From Zancudomyces culisetae (taxonomy: Eukaryota; Kickxellomycota; Harpellomycetes; Harpellales; Legeriomycetaceae): 14,176 bases of DNA. Shown piece by piece: positions 1 to 8,601 of this stretch (positions are counted from its first letter, which is position 1; each line of letters begins with the position of its first letter). The stretch is from NCBI GenBank assembly GCA_001969505.1, contig LSSK01001072.1, forward strand, positions 1-14,176. Direction: 5' to 3'. Below the pieces are notes generated by a model, which had not been told where the DNA came from, made no database searches, and saw nothing but the letters and a program-made list of their open reading frames with translations. A program made the translations under genes and the position numbers.

Positions 1-11
1 GGGGGGGGGGG
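1..11. repeat. G11 homopolymer at the window edge
   Basis: Eleven consecutive G residues open the window. Positions 12-193 after it are the AT-rich 3' flank of separase; I see no gene and no clear AATAAA signal there on the minus strand. The run may be a real microsatellite or an assembly edge. Confidence 0.9.
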
Positions 12-193
12 TGAGAAATGGCGATTGTAATAAAGTGGCAAAGTATCTACGACCATAACTAGCTTTTCCTCATTTGCAAATTTTGCTTATTTTGTAAACT
101 GAAAAACCCAATAATTTAAAGGATTTGCAAATAAAAGTAATAAGTAAAAGTAACAATAAAAAAAAAAGTTTAAAAAAGAAAATATGGATTTTG

Positions 194-3100
194 TTAAAGG
201 GGTAAACCATACACAACTGGGGAGCAACCAGTCAGGTATTTCAAGTTACAGGCAATCCTAGAAGATTGTACAGACCCAACAAGCGAGGCGGTATTGGTGG
301 ACAAACTGGGGTGGGAAATCCCACAGAGCTTAAACAGTTCTATGGTGAATCGATCGATATCCTTGTCACCAACATCCCACAGATTCCCTACAACGGCTTT
401 GCATTTAGCTGCTAGGTAAGTACTAACAGTTCCATTTTTCTTGAATGATTTGGAACCAGTACCAGCACCAGTACCAGCACCAGTACTAGTAGGTACTACT
501 GTCCGAACACAGTTGGTCGTTTCAATGGTGGGCGAAACAGAAGAACATCCCATCAGCAGGGCAATTTCCAAATTTGATTTTAGAATATATTGTCGTTTGA
601 TAATAGAATCGCCACTTCCATGGCCAATATAAACAAACAGCTGGCGGGTCTGAAGATGGTCTTCGAGCTCAGTTGAAAATGGATACCTTCCTACCACGCC
701 ATAGTACTCTTGGTTCCGAGCTAGCAGACTTGAAAACGTGGTTTGAGTACGTTTCAAGTCGCCAGAAGGGTTTAGAATATAAAACAGACTTTTTTTTGTG
801 GCTAAAGTATCATCTATAATATGGCTGTTTGTAATGGGAGTAGTGGATAAGCCAAGGGTTTGAGTTTGGGTTTGGGTTTGGGTTTGATATCTCGGAAACT
901 TGCTGGTATTGGTGTTAATGGATTTTACTGAAGGGGAAAGCATAATTGCATCAACATCAACATCGACATCAATATCGTTATCAATATCAATATCAATATC
1001 AGTATCATTGACATTAACATTAACATTATTGTTTGTCTTTAAAGTCAGAATAGTATTTCGGGTATACTCGAGGTTTATTGGATTGATGGGTTCAGTCAGA
1101 TATTTATACATAAAAATACTTGGCAATCTTGTTGCAGAAATGTTGGAGAGTAAAGGGATGGATTCTATTGGTATATGCGACACGTATTCATCAAGCACAA
1201 ATATGGTTTTAGTTGTAAGATTTTTTGTAGGGGAGCAGTTTGTAGAGTTTACAGAGTTTGTAGAGTTGATATATTCAGTGAATAAAGTGTTTATAGCATT
1301 TAGATCTTGACTACCAAGCGAATCTAGCAAGTTGTTTATGTTTATGTTTGTGTTTGTGTTTGAATCTCCATCGTGCATGGTCAAAAATTGAATTAGTTCG
1401 GCAAAAATTGGATCTAGACGACTTGAATTAATTGGACATGACAATGGTAATTGTAATGGTAATGGTAATGATAATCTTGAAATCCAAAACAACAGAATTC
1501 TTAAAAGGCAAGTAGGAGGAGAAGTGGAGGTAATATTGACAAAATATGGCGCCAATATTTTTGTAAGAATATCCCAGAATTTGGTCAGTTGAATATTACC
1601 ATTACTATTACTATTGGTATCGAGATCATTATTGATTTGGTGAGAAAGATCAACAGAAGAGTTAAACAGAAACCCAATGTATATTCCAAACCAAGAAGTC
1701 TCCAATTGATCCAAAAACACAGCAACTTTTTTATCTAAAAGCATTCGCAGATTCCACCAATCCATGCGTTCAGATTTCTTCTTGTGTTTGTAGAGTATTC
1801 CAGAGCCAATAGATTCATTGATTTGGAACACCAATTGGTGGAACTCAGAAACCAAACTGGCATCTTTGTTGGGCAACACGTGCGAAAATACCGTTCTGTA
1901 GTTACCGCCCATACTATTGTGGCTTGTCACCAACAAAACGTCCATAGTATTGCCACGTATACCCAATGGTAGAATGTGGGTGGAGACTATGTTGATGTCA
2001 GATGGCAACGCAGCTGTTGTTTCCAACATGGAAGTGTAGCCATTCAGCGTACTCGAAGTGTATTGGAGGCAGATTCGATTGTGTAGGCTGTACTCTTGGT
2101 TAAACAGTTTATCAGAGATCAGGATGTGGTTGTGACTTTCCATAATAGCTAGTTTGGAGGAATAGTTGGTACCATGTTCTATTCTATCTGTTATATACTT
2201 GTCGCTACACTTGTAAATGCCAAAGTATTTTAATAGAATCAGCAAATATCCGTTTAGTTTTGAAAGATACGTCATGTCGTTTACACCAAAACAACGGGTA
2301 TTATTTGCAAAACATAATTTCTCGACCAAGTTACTTAGCCATTTAATGTTGTTTATGAATGAACCGAATTTGGCTTCGTTTTTTGATACCAGCATTGCAG
2401 CCAATTTGTGGTTTCTATAGTCCAAATATTTAGTAACCTCGTCACTTTTATTGCCTGTATAGGCTGACACAAGCAGTGTTTTCAAACCAGTTAGTCCGTG
2501 CTCCATCTCGCCAAACACTTTGTTGGTTATTAGTCTAATCATTTCAACAATATGCTCAGATTCAAACCCTTCACTTTCACTTTCACCCTCACCTTCACCC
2601 CGACCATGTCCATTGATCACAAGGTCTAAAACTTTTTTGAGACTTTGACTAATTTCTCCGCTTTTACTTTTATCTTTGACAGGGAATAGTTCAACTCTTT
2701 CATCTTGGATTGAAAACAGATCAGTCATCAACTTTAGATATTCCTCGACAGAATCCAAATAGTTACTCGTTTTATTGGATAAATCTTGGCAGTTGTGTTT
2801 TATATACCTCAACGATTTCGCCATACAGCCTATACACCCAAGTATTTCATTATGGAAAGCAACTGGGTTATTTGACGCTTCAAGTTGTAAAAGTAAGCTT
2901 AACAACCTAACACTTTTTACCACGTCAAACACTGCACCGTCAGTCGGAGGCGTGCTGAAAATATGTGTTAAATACTCAACTGTAGCATTTATAGTTTGTG
3001 TATTGCTGCAGTCATTCGTTTCGATGGTGGAATACAATAAGGTTGATTCTAGTATCATGTATTTATCGGATATTCCATTAGCAAACGTCATGTACTTTTC

Positions 3101-6100
3101 GGCAAAATAACTGGATTCGTTAAAACTACCCACAAAGGAATACATTGCGATTAGTGACTTTAAGATTTCGACAGTGTCGGTTACTAAGGTCCAGTAACCA
3201 AATGGTGGCAACTCGAATGAGTTTTCCTCTGTTTTCCCCACTTTATTGCTGTCACTCTTGAACTCAAAGACATTATCACTTTCCTCAACTGCTTTCCCAG
3301 TACCAAAACAACCTGTTGTTGTTGTTGTTTTTGTTGTTGTCTTGTTTTTCTGTGAATATTTTTTTATCAAAGTAAAAGAAAAGTTTATTCCCAACAAAGC
3401 AGCAAGAATACCTCTGAACACTGCATAGTCATCCGTCTTTATCCTACCACTCATCAATATTTTGCAGTACCATCTGATCATAAATACAAACAAAGCAGGT
3501 TGGCTGATAATGGTCAAACTATTCCCTTCCAAATTTTTAACCAGATTTTGAATACTTTGTAGTGCAGTATGGTCGCTGTGTAGCAATGCCTTTGCCACAA
3601 ATGTAGAAAATAATACTTTAATCTTGTTTATACCTCTTGCTTGTATATTATTATTATTATTATTATTATCATTATTATTATTCGCATTAATAATTTGATC
3701 ATAGTTAAAGCTTTGCTCGTCTTGTAACAAAACCATCAATAGTTCATCCGCCTTTTCATATTCAAATATAGTTATATAATTGAGTAACAATTCAGAACAT
3801 TCAAGACTAATCATCTCACTAACCATACCGCTGTACTTTTTATGCTGTTTGAAAATGCGCTCACAGTGTTTCAAGATTCCCAATAGTTGCAATTGAACTT
3901 TTGTTTGCAAAAAATTCTGACCAGTTAATCCCAAATAATCCTTCACTATACTCAATTCACCCACCAACTTGAACATCAAGTAATAATAATGATAATAATA
4001 ATAATAATCATGACCATGATCATCATTCTCATTGACATTGACATTGACATTGACACTGACATTACACATTGAATTGCCTTTATACAGACAAATTGCATCT
4101 ATATCTTTCAACCCAAAATCAAATTCTATGTCACGTGTTGTATTTCCACTATCCATACCACAACTGTTTGGAGATAACCCAAGCAGTTCATAAATCTTAC
4201 AACAACTTTTCAAATAGTATTGTGGAAATGTGCTGTTGCAATTCATAAAAGTACTTGTTCTGTTTAAACTCTGGTGTAATTTTTGGATTGTATCAACACC
4301 ACATTGCTTCTTTTCATCTCCAATACTCAAACAACATTTCGCAAATGATAGGTTGAAATTTATCAGAGTCATTTGGTGGCTATGATTATTATTGGAAAAA
4401 TCTACCTGATTCATAATTTGTGGTATTTGATATCTTTGGACTATTCCTTCCAACATATAATATTTCAACCATGTCGTCGAGTTGTTTTCAATTGAATCAA
4501 TGTAATTTATCTGAATTTCATCAACCAAACACTTGACTTTATCAACATTAATGTTGTTATTGTTATTGTTATTGTTATTGTTGTTGTTGTTGTTGTAGCC
4601 ATCAAAGTTTATCCAGTTTGAAAGTACAAGTTCCTTTTCTATTTTATTCTTCAGGTATAAATTGTACAAGTTTCCATTTTCAATATTTCCAAACTCTTCA
4701 GACTTGATAATTCCGTTAATCGCCCGAATACTCTTTTTAAAAATCCTGTGTATCTGCTCATATGTAAAGCTTTCCACATTAACAAACGATTCCAATCGAT
4801 GTATATTAAGCACATTAACTAGCTTCCCTTCACTCTTACTCTTTTCTTTAAACACTTGTCCAAATAGTTCTGCTTCTAATGCTTTCCCACACCCCTCAAT
4901 CGCACTCTCGTATTTTCTCAAATCAAAACCTATACCAGCATACAAAAGCCATTTATTACTCAGTTCCACACATTCAGTCGATACTATCTGCTGCCCTGTC
5001 ATTGAATTGGCCTCGTTCCTGCTTGGATCATTCATGTATTTCGTGAATGCATTAATGCTACTCTCGCAGAATTTCTGGCTTTCGTAAAGTCGTTTAGCCT
5101 TATACAACAATACTGTAAGTCTATGATATATTGCACTAATCGTTTTCAACCTTTTTTTACTTTCCTTTTCCTTTTCCTTTTCATTTCCATTTCCATTTCC
5201 ATTTAATTCTATTAGCTGTGTTGCTTTATTTAATCCAGTGTCGATAATGTCAAGGTAGTCAAAGACCGCATTGTTGCTCTCGCCAAATTTCATAATCACC
5301 AGCGCCTGTAACTCATACAGCGACTCTAGTTGGTCGTTTACAATTTTCTTTTGGACGCTATTTCCAACAACTATATGTTCAAACTGCTCAACCAGCTTTA
5401 TATTTGCCACCACAAACGTATAAAAACTGGTTAGTAGTTTCTTGCCTCTTTTTGCACCAACAATCCCGTCTGTATTCGATTTTCTTGTTGCTGTTATATA
5501 CAAAGAATGTACAATCAACTCAATTGCTGATAAAAACACCTGAACCTCTGCCTCCTTAATCTGTGCCCCAATAGACTTCCTCACCTTATAAACCAACTGT
5601 CCTATTTGCTCAAGCTCATCCTCACTAATCACTCCTTTCCCACTATTATATTCTTCCAACATGATGTTACTTTGATACATTTTCCCCACTATCCCCCCTA
5701 TTGTTATCACCTTTTTCCCTCCCGTCTCAGAATCATTACTAGCCAAGCTACTAGCCATTCTTTTAGACGTTGCAAATCCTATTCCGCTCTTGCCCTCTAT
5801 TCTTAAAACTCTTCGTATCAACCTCGTGTTTTCTGTTAGTGGTGTTTTATACTTTGTATTAATCGCAATATCCACAAAGACGGAATAGTATTCGGATAAC
5901 ACCCGCTCTAATCGTTCCTTGTCCGCCGTGGACAATTGTTGATCAACTTGATAATCTTGTAATATACTACTCATCGTTTTTATCATCTTGACGTTTTCGG
6001 TTCTATCCATTACAAATATTACTTTTTTAACCCCAATTATACACAACTTTAGTCCCTCAATTCCCTTTACTTTCATTCCTAGACTCACTATATTCCCTCC

Positions 6101-7462
6101 ATACACATATACCATCTTTTGAGATATTTGCTTGTCAAGTATCACCAACCTGTCCAATAACTTTTCCATCTCCAAGTGTTTTTCATGTTTGATAATGTCG
6201 GTAGTCATTTGTGCCATGTCGATGTTGTGGTGTATTTGATATTTTTGTTTAATTATCTTGTATGACACACATAGTGCAATGTAGCTCTTGTCGCCTTCGT
6301 CTATATCCTCACATCTTGAAATTACAAATTCTGGTTCCTCAATTGCGTGCATAGTATTGATACCTCCTTGTCCTCTCTTTGCATTGTGTTTTTTGGCACT
6401 TTCTGGTGTGATAATTATTTTATCCATCCCATTTGTGACCTGCATTAATGATAGCCTTTTCTGATGCCTGCTTATTTTATCTGGTGTCTTCTCGGTACTT
6501 CTCATTACCTGATTCACCACCTTTGCCTTGTATTTCTGTTCTCCATATTCAACTAACAGGTTTTTTAACACTTCAAACATTACTCCGAGCTTTGCATCCT
6601 ATTTACAATAACCAATTCCACCCCACACCCCATCCCCTCTTTTGTTGTTATTCTGATTCATGGTTTGCTGGCATTTACGCTTTGATAATCTTGCCTTGTA
6701 TATTTTTTTTCTTTGCAAGATTTATAATCAAATAAAAGTATGAAAAACAAGATTTACTATTCTAAAGAAAATTACCTTGTAAACTTCCATAACTCGTTTT
6801 ACTATGCTTACGGCCAACTTTTCAAGTACAAGTTCCTTCAAATTGAGCATATTCTTATGTCTATACACCACCAGAAAGCATGCTTGAAGTATTTTGATGT
6901 AGTTCTCAAGCGCTTTGATATTTTCTGAATTCTGCTCTCTTGCATCTATATATTCATTTCACTTATGTTTTGATTTGTTTTGTTTATTCAGCTTTCTACA
7001 AAAATGCAGCCATTTTCAAAGGTATATTAAAGATAGGAATGCTCCTAACAAAAATTCCGGGTAATCAAAGGAAGCACCCTTTTGTTCGTTATTGAAAAAT
7101 AATTGTAAAATATATGTATTGTGTGCTTACGAAAATCCTTAAGCGTCATTTGATTTTGAACCAAGATTTGGAATGCCAAGTCATACAGCGCACAATTCTG
7201 TCCTTCTTCTACAAGTTCCAGTGTGTATTCGGTTTTTAACTGTTTATCTACATTGTTGTTGTTGTATTTTTAGTTTTCATAATGTACAATATACAATAAA
7301 CATACTTGAATACATCAAATGTTATCAAACAATCAATTTTTTTTTTGACTTTTTACCTTCGTTTCGAATTTCAATCCCCAAAAATCCCAACAGTTCCTCA
7401 ACAACACTATCCGAACATAAATTCGGCTTTATTTTTTCCAGTATCGGACTATATTTTACCAT
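194..7462 (-). CDS. ESP1: Separase (peptidase C50, caspase-like), four-exon model
   Basis: Separase cleaves the cohesin kleisin (Scc1/Rad21) at the metaphase-anaphase transition and is normally held inactive by securin. Seen: the C-terminal part carries the full signature, with YIGHGSG (catalytic His codon 620-622), LLMGCSS (catalytic Cys codon 545-547), NLWDVGDKDIDRF at about 360-395, the upstream IPIESIPLL...TRLPS block near 1120-1200, and the terminal VVYGLPL. His and Cys are 25 residues apart, against 26 in human separase and yeast Esp1. The model joins 7462-7357, 7247-7131, 6945-6776 and 6598-194 and gives 2265 residues; the main uninterrupted frame starting at the ATG at 6580 gives 2128. 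His/Cys are residues 1987/2012 of the shorter form and 2124/2149 of the longer. About 1500 residues before the protease are divergent and presumably form the helical-repeat scaffold, broken by asparagine and alternating-dipeptide tracts. TAA stop at 194-196. The separase identity is certain; the 5' exons are inferred. Confidence 0.93.
455..487 (-). repeat. Gly-Thr/Gly-Ala repeat inside the separase protease domain
   Basis: About 2.7 copies of a 12-base unit (ACCAGTACCAGC on the plus strand) encode TGAGTGAGTG. The tract lies between the catalytic Cys and the NLWDV motif, where animal separases have a much shorter connection. Confidence 0.85.
856..885 (-). repeat. (GGGTTT)5 coding for Thr-Gln repeat
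   Basis: Five hexamer copies, one with a GAGTTT variant, read on the coding strand as TQTQTQTQT in separase. Confidence 0.9.
949..1030 (-). repeat. Asp-Val / Asp-Ile / Asn-Val hexamer repeat in separase
   Basis: Degenerate hexamers (plus-strand ATCAAC, ATCAAT, ATTAAC) encode an alternating acidic run, with Asp at every second residue for about 20 residues, followed by an Asn-Val run. It lies just N-terminal to the catalytic His block and is probably a disordered acidic loop. Confidence 0.9.
1335..1362 (-). repeat. Asn-Thr/Asn-Ile hexamer repeat in separase
   Basis: Plus-strand GTTTAT/GTTTGT hexamers encode NTNTNININ. Confidence 0.85.
1441..1476 (-). repeat. Leu-Pro hexamer repeat in separase
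   Basis: Plus-strand GGTAAT-type hexamers encode LPLPLQLPL, a hydrophobic dipeptide repeat rather than a polar one. Confidence 0.85.
2568..2605 (-). repeat. Gly-Glu / Ser-Glu hexamer repeat in separase
   Basis: Plus-strand CACTTT/CACCTT hexamers encode GEGEGESESEG. Confidence 0.85.
3646..3690 (-). repeat. Asparagine-rich tract in separase (ATT triplets)
   Basis: A nearly pure ATT trinucleotide run on the plus strand encodes an Asn tract broken by one Asp and one Ala. Confidence 0.9.
3980..4064 (-). repeat. Tyr/His tract followed by Asn-Val hexamer repeat in separase
   Basis: Plus-strand ATA triplets encode YYYYYHYYY, preceded in the protein by NDDHGHD and an alternating Asn-Val run made of ATTGAC hexamers. 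It mixes a trinucleotide and a hexanucleotide expansion side by side. Confidence 0.88.
4553..4594 (-). repeat. Poly-asparagine tract (14 Asn) in separase
   Basis: Fourteen consecutive Asn codons alternate AAC and AAT in half the tract and are pure AAC in the rest. They are residues 663-676 of the shorter form and 800-813 of the four-exon form. Confidence 0.93.
5158..5204 (-). repeat. Gly-Asn / Glu-Lys hexamer repeats in separase
   Basis: Adjacent plus-strand CCTTTT and CATTTC hexamer arrays encode an EKEKEK run and a GNGNGN run, in the N-terminal third of the protein. Confidence 0.88.
6599..6775 (-). other. Separase intron 3 (177 nt, G-rich near acceptor)
   Basis: Donor GTAATT, acceptor AAATAG, phase 0. 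Its length is a multiple of three, but it holds an in-frame TGA, so retention would truncate the long form. The TAG acceptor is the very stop codon that bounds the main open frame upstream, which explains why a simple frame search starts the protein at 6580. A run of GGGG blocks on the transcribed-sense strand lies at 6618-6638. Confidence 0.65.
6776..6945 (-). other. ESP1: Separase exon 3
   Basis: 170 nt: two bases completing a split His codon plus 56 codons. It encodes helices such as NIKALENYIKILQACF and LKELVLEKLAVSIVKRVMEVYK, typical of the separase alpha-helical scaffold. It ends AAG|GTAATT in phase 0 and continues in frame into exon 4 (DAKLGV, then MFEVLKNLL). The opposite strand is also open here for about 63 codons, which I take to be its shadow. 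Confidence 0.75.
6946..7130 (-). other. Separase intron 2 (185 nt)
   Basis: Donor GTAAGC, acceptor ATATAG, phase 1. No strong branch sequence is visible. An in-frame TGA precedes the exon 3 frame, so read-through is not possible. Confidence 0.65.
7131..7247 (-). other. ESP1: Separase exon 2
   Basis: 117 nt: two bases completing the split Asp codon, 38 codons, and one base of the next split codon. It includes TEYTLELVEEGQ and LYDLAFQILVQNQMTLKDF, a helical, protein-like segment. The donor C|GTAAGC at 7130 is the best-matching donor of the gene. Phases are 1 in and 1 out, agreeing with both neighbours. Confidence 0.72.
7248..7356 (-). other. Separase intron 1 (109 nt)
   Basis: Donor GTAAAA, acceptor ATGTAG, phase 1. 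A possible branch sequence, AAACTAAAA, lies about 30 nt before the acceptor. It contains an in-frame TAA just before the exon 2 frame, so it must be removed if the exons belong together. Confidence 0.65.
7357..7462 (-). other. ESP1: Separase exon 1 (predicted start exon)
   Basis: The ATG at 7460-7462 is preceded in frame by TAA five codons upstream, with A at -3. It opens 35 codons beginning MVKYSPILEKIKPN and ending GIEIRNE, plus one base, then the donor G|GTAAAA at 7356. The phase-1 end joins exactly to the AT-starting acceptor of exon 2 and makes Asp. The peptide is acidic-amphipathic with balanced composition, unlike the flanking AT-rich DNA. This is inferred from reading frame and splice phase only; a transcript would settle it. 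Confidence 0.7.
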
Positions 7463-7530
7463 TTTATTCCTTATATTTTACAAGTCTTGTACATGTGCTG
7501 GATAAGTTTACGATTTTACAATATAAATTA

Positions 7531-7560
7531 TGTTTTGTTTTTATTTGTTTTGTTTTTATT
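7531..7560. repeat. 15-bp perfect tandem duplication
   Basis: TGTTTTGTTTTTATT occurs twice without a gap, about 70 bp upstream of the predicted separase start codon, in its probable 5' leader or promoter. Confidence 0.9.
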
Positions 7561-7654
7561 TAGATATAGAGTACAAGCTAAAAATTCATTAATATTTAAT
7601 ATATATTATTCAAAACTTTATTAAAATTATACTTTTGCAAACACACTTGCTGTT

Positions 7655-7697
7655 TGTGTGTGTGTGTGTGTGTGTATGTGTGTGTGGTGTGTGTGTA
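7655..7697. repeat. GT/TG dinucleotide microsatellite
   Basis: About 20 GT units with one TA interruption and one GG slip. A chance open frame rich in Cys and Val runs through it and is not a gene. Confidence 0.95.
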
Positions 7698-8166
7698 TTT
7701 TTATTTAAACACTGGGAAATAAAGCCAGTAAACGTTTTTCATGTTTTCTATGTTGATTGTATAGCAAAAAAAATAAACTGTTGGCCAGAATTGTATTTGA
7801 GCCCTTTTGATCGTCAAAATCTGTGTAGTAATTGGCCGTGATTATTTGTTTACAATATAACCAACACATTTTTTTTATTTTACTTTTTTTTTATAGAAAT
7901 TGCAAACTATAATATCGTTATTTTATTTTTTGTTGAGAAAGACTAGGTTTGCTAGACCCAAGTACTGATTTATGTATAGGTTTGATCAATCTTTGATAAA
8001 ATTAAAAGTAGCCAACAACCACTACCCCCCCTCCCAAAAATGTAGTTTAATAAAATGACAATGCTAATTTATTCCTACACTTGTCATTGAAACTCACACC
8101 CTCACATTTGTTGCCCCCCCCCTAATTTGCGATTGTATGGAGTAGTGCATACAAGCAAGTAGCCGT

Positions 8167-8226
8167 GTATCAGTATCAGTATCAGTATCAGTATCAGTAT
8201 CAGTATCAGTATCAGTATCAGTATCA
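8167..8226. repeat. (GTATCA)10 perfect hexanucleotide array
   Basis: Ten exact copies occupy exactly 60 bp in noncoding DNA. The unit resembles the ATCAAT/ATCAGT hexamers that encode the Asp-Ile run of separase. Confidence 0.97.
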
Positions 8227-8589
8227 ATTGGATCATGTTTACGCATGATAGACGGAAATTTTGCTAGCTAACACCCTTTGAACTGCATACAACCTTCCAT
8301 GATTTTATGATCCCCTGTTGCCATTTGCAAGCCTTTTCATAACCCATATACTAATAAAAATAAAAATATTAGTGTATTTTGTTATTGTACTTTTCAATAA
8401 AAGAGCCAAGAAAGTTTGGTGATAACGATATTATAAATTTTCGGTGTACTCAATGATGCTTGAATGTAAAGTCAAACAATCTGGAAGGCGGGGGAGGGGG
8501 GTTTTCTTGGCCTGAGAATTTGTAGTAAACAATACTAAAATATTTGATCAGAGGTCATTTCTGGTAGCCAATTCAAAAAAAGGGAAACT

Positions 8590-8601
8590 CCCCCCCCCCC
8601 C
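8590..8601. repeat. C12 homopolymer
   Basis: Twelve C residues, about 90 bp from an oppositely biased G5-A-G6 run at 8490-8501. Confidence 0.95.

Noticed and set aside
416-429. GTAAGTACTAACAG resembling a complete mini-intron on the plus strand
   Set aside because: 14 nt is far too short to splice, and the segment encodes conserved separase sequence on the minus strand.
856-885. (GGGTTT)n as an interstitial telomere repeat
   Set aside because: It is in frame within separase as a Thr-Gln run, matches the other hexamer tracts of the gene, and nothing else suggests a chromosome end.
441-1310. Plus-strand frames at 441-632 and 900-1310
   Set aside because: They lie entirely opposite the conserved separase protease domain, and their repeats are the complements of separase repeats.
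6740-6928. Plus-strand 62-codon ATG frame opposite separase exon 3
   Set aside because: The minus strand over the same DNA joins in phase to separase on both sides, so the plus frame is best seen as its shadow.
7635-7841. Plus-strand 68-codon frame through the GT microsatellite
   Set aside because: It exists only because a dinucleotide repeat lacks stops; the flanks are AT-rich noncoding sequence.
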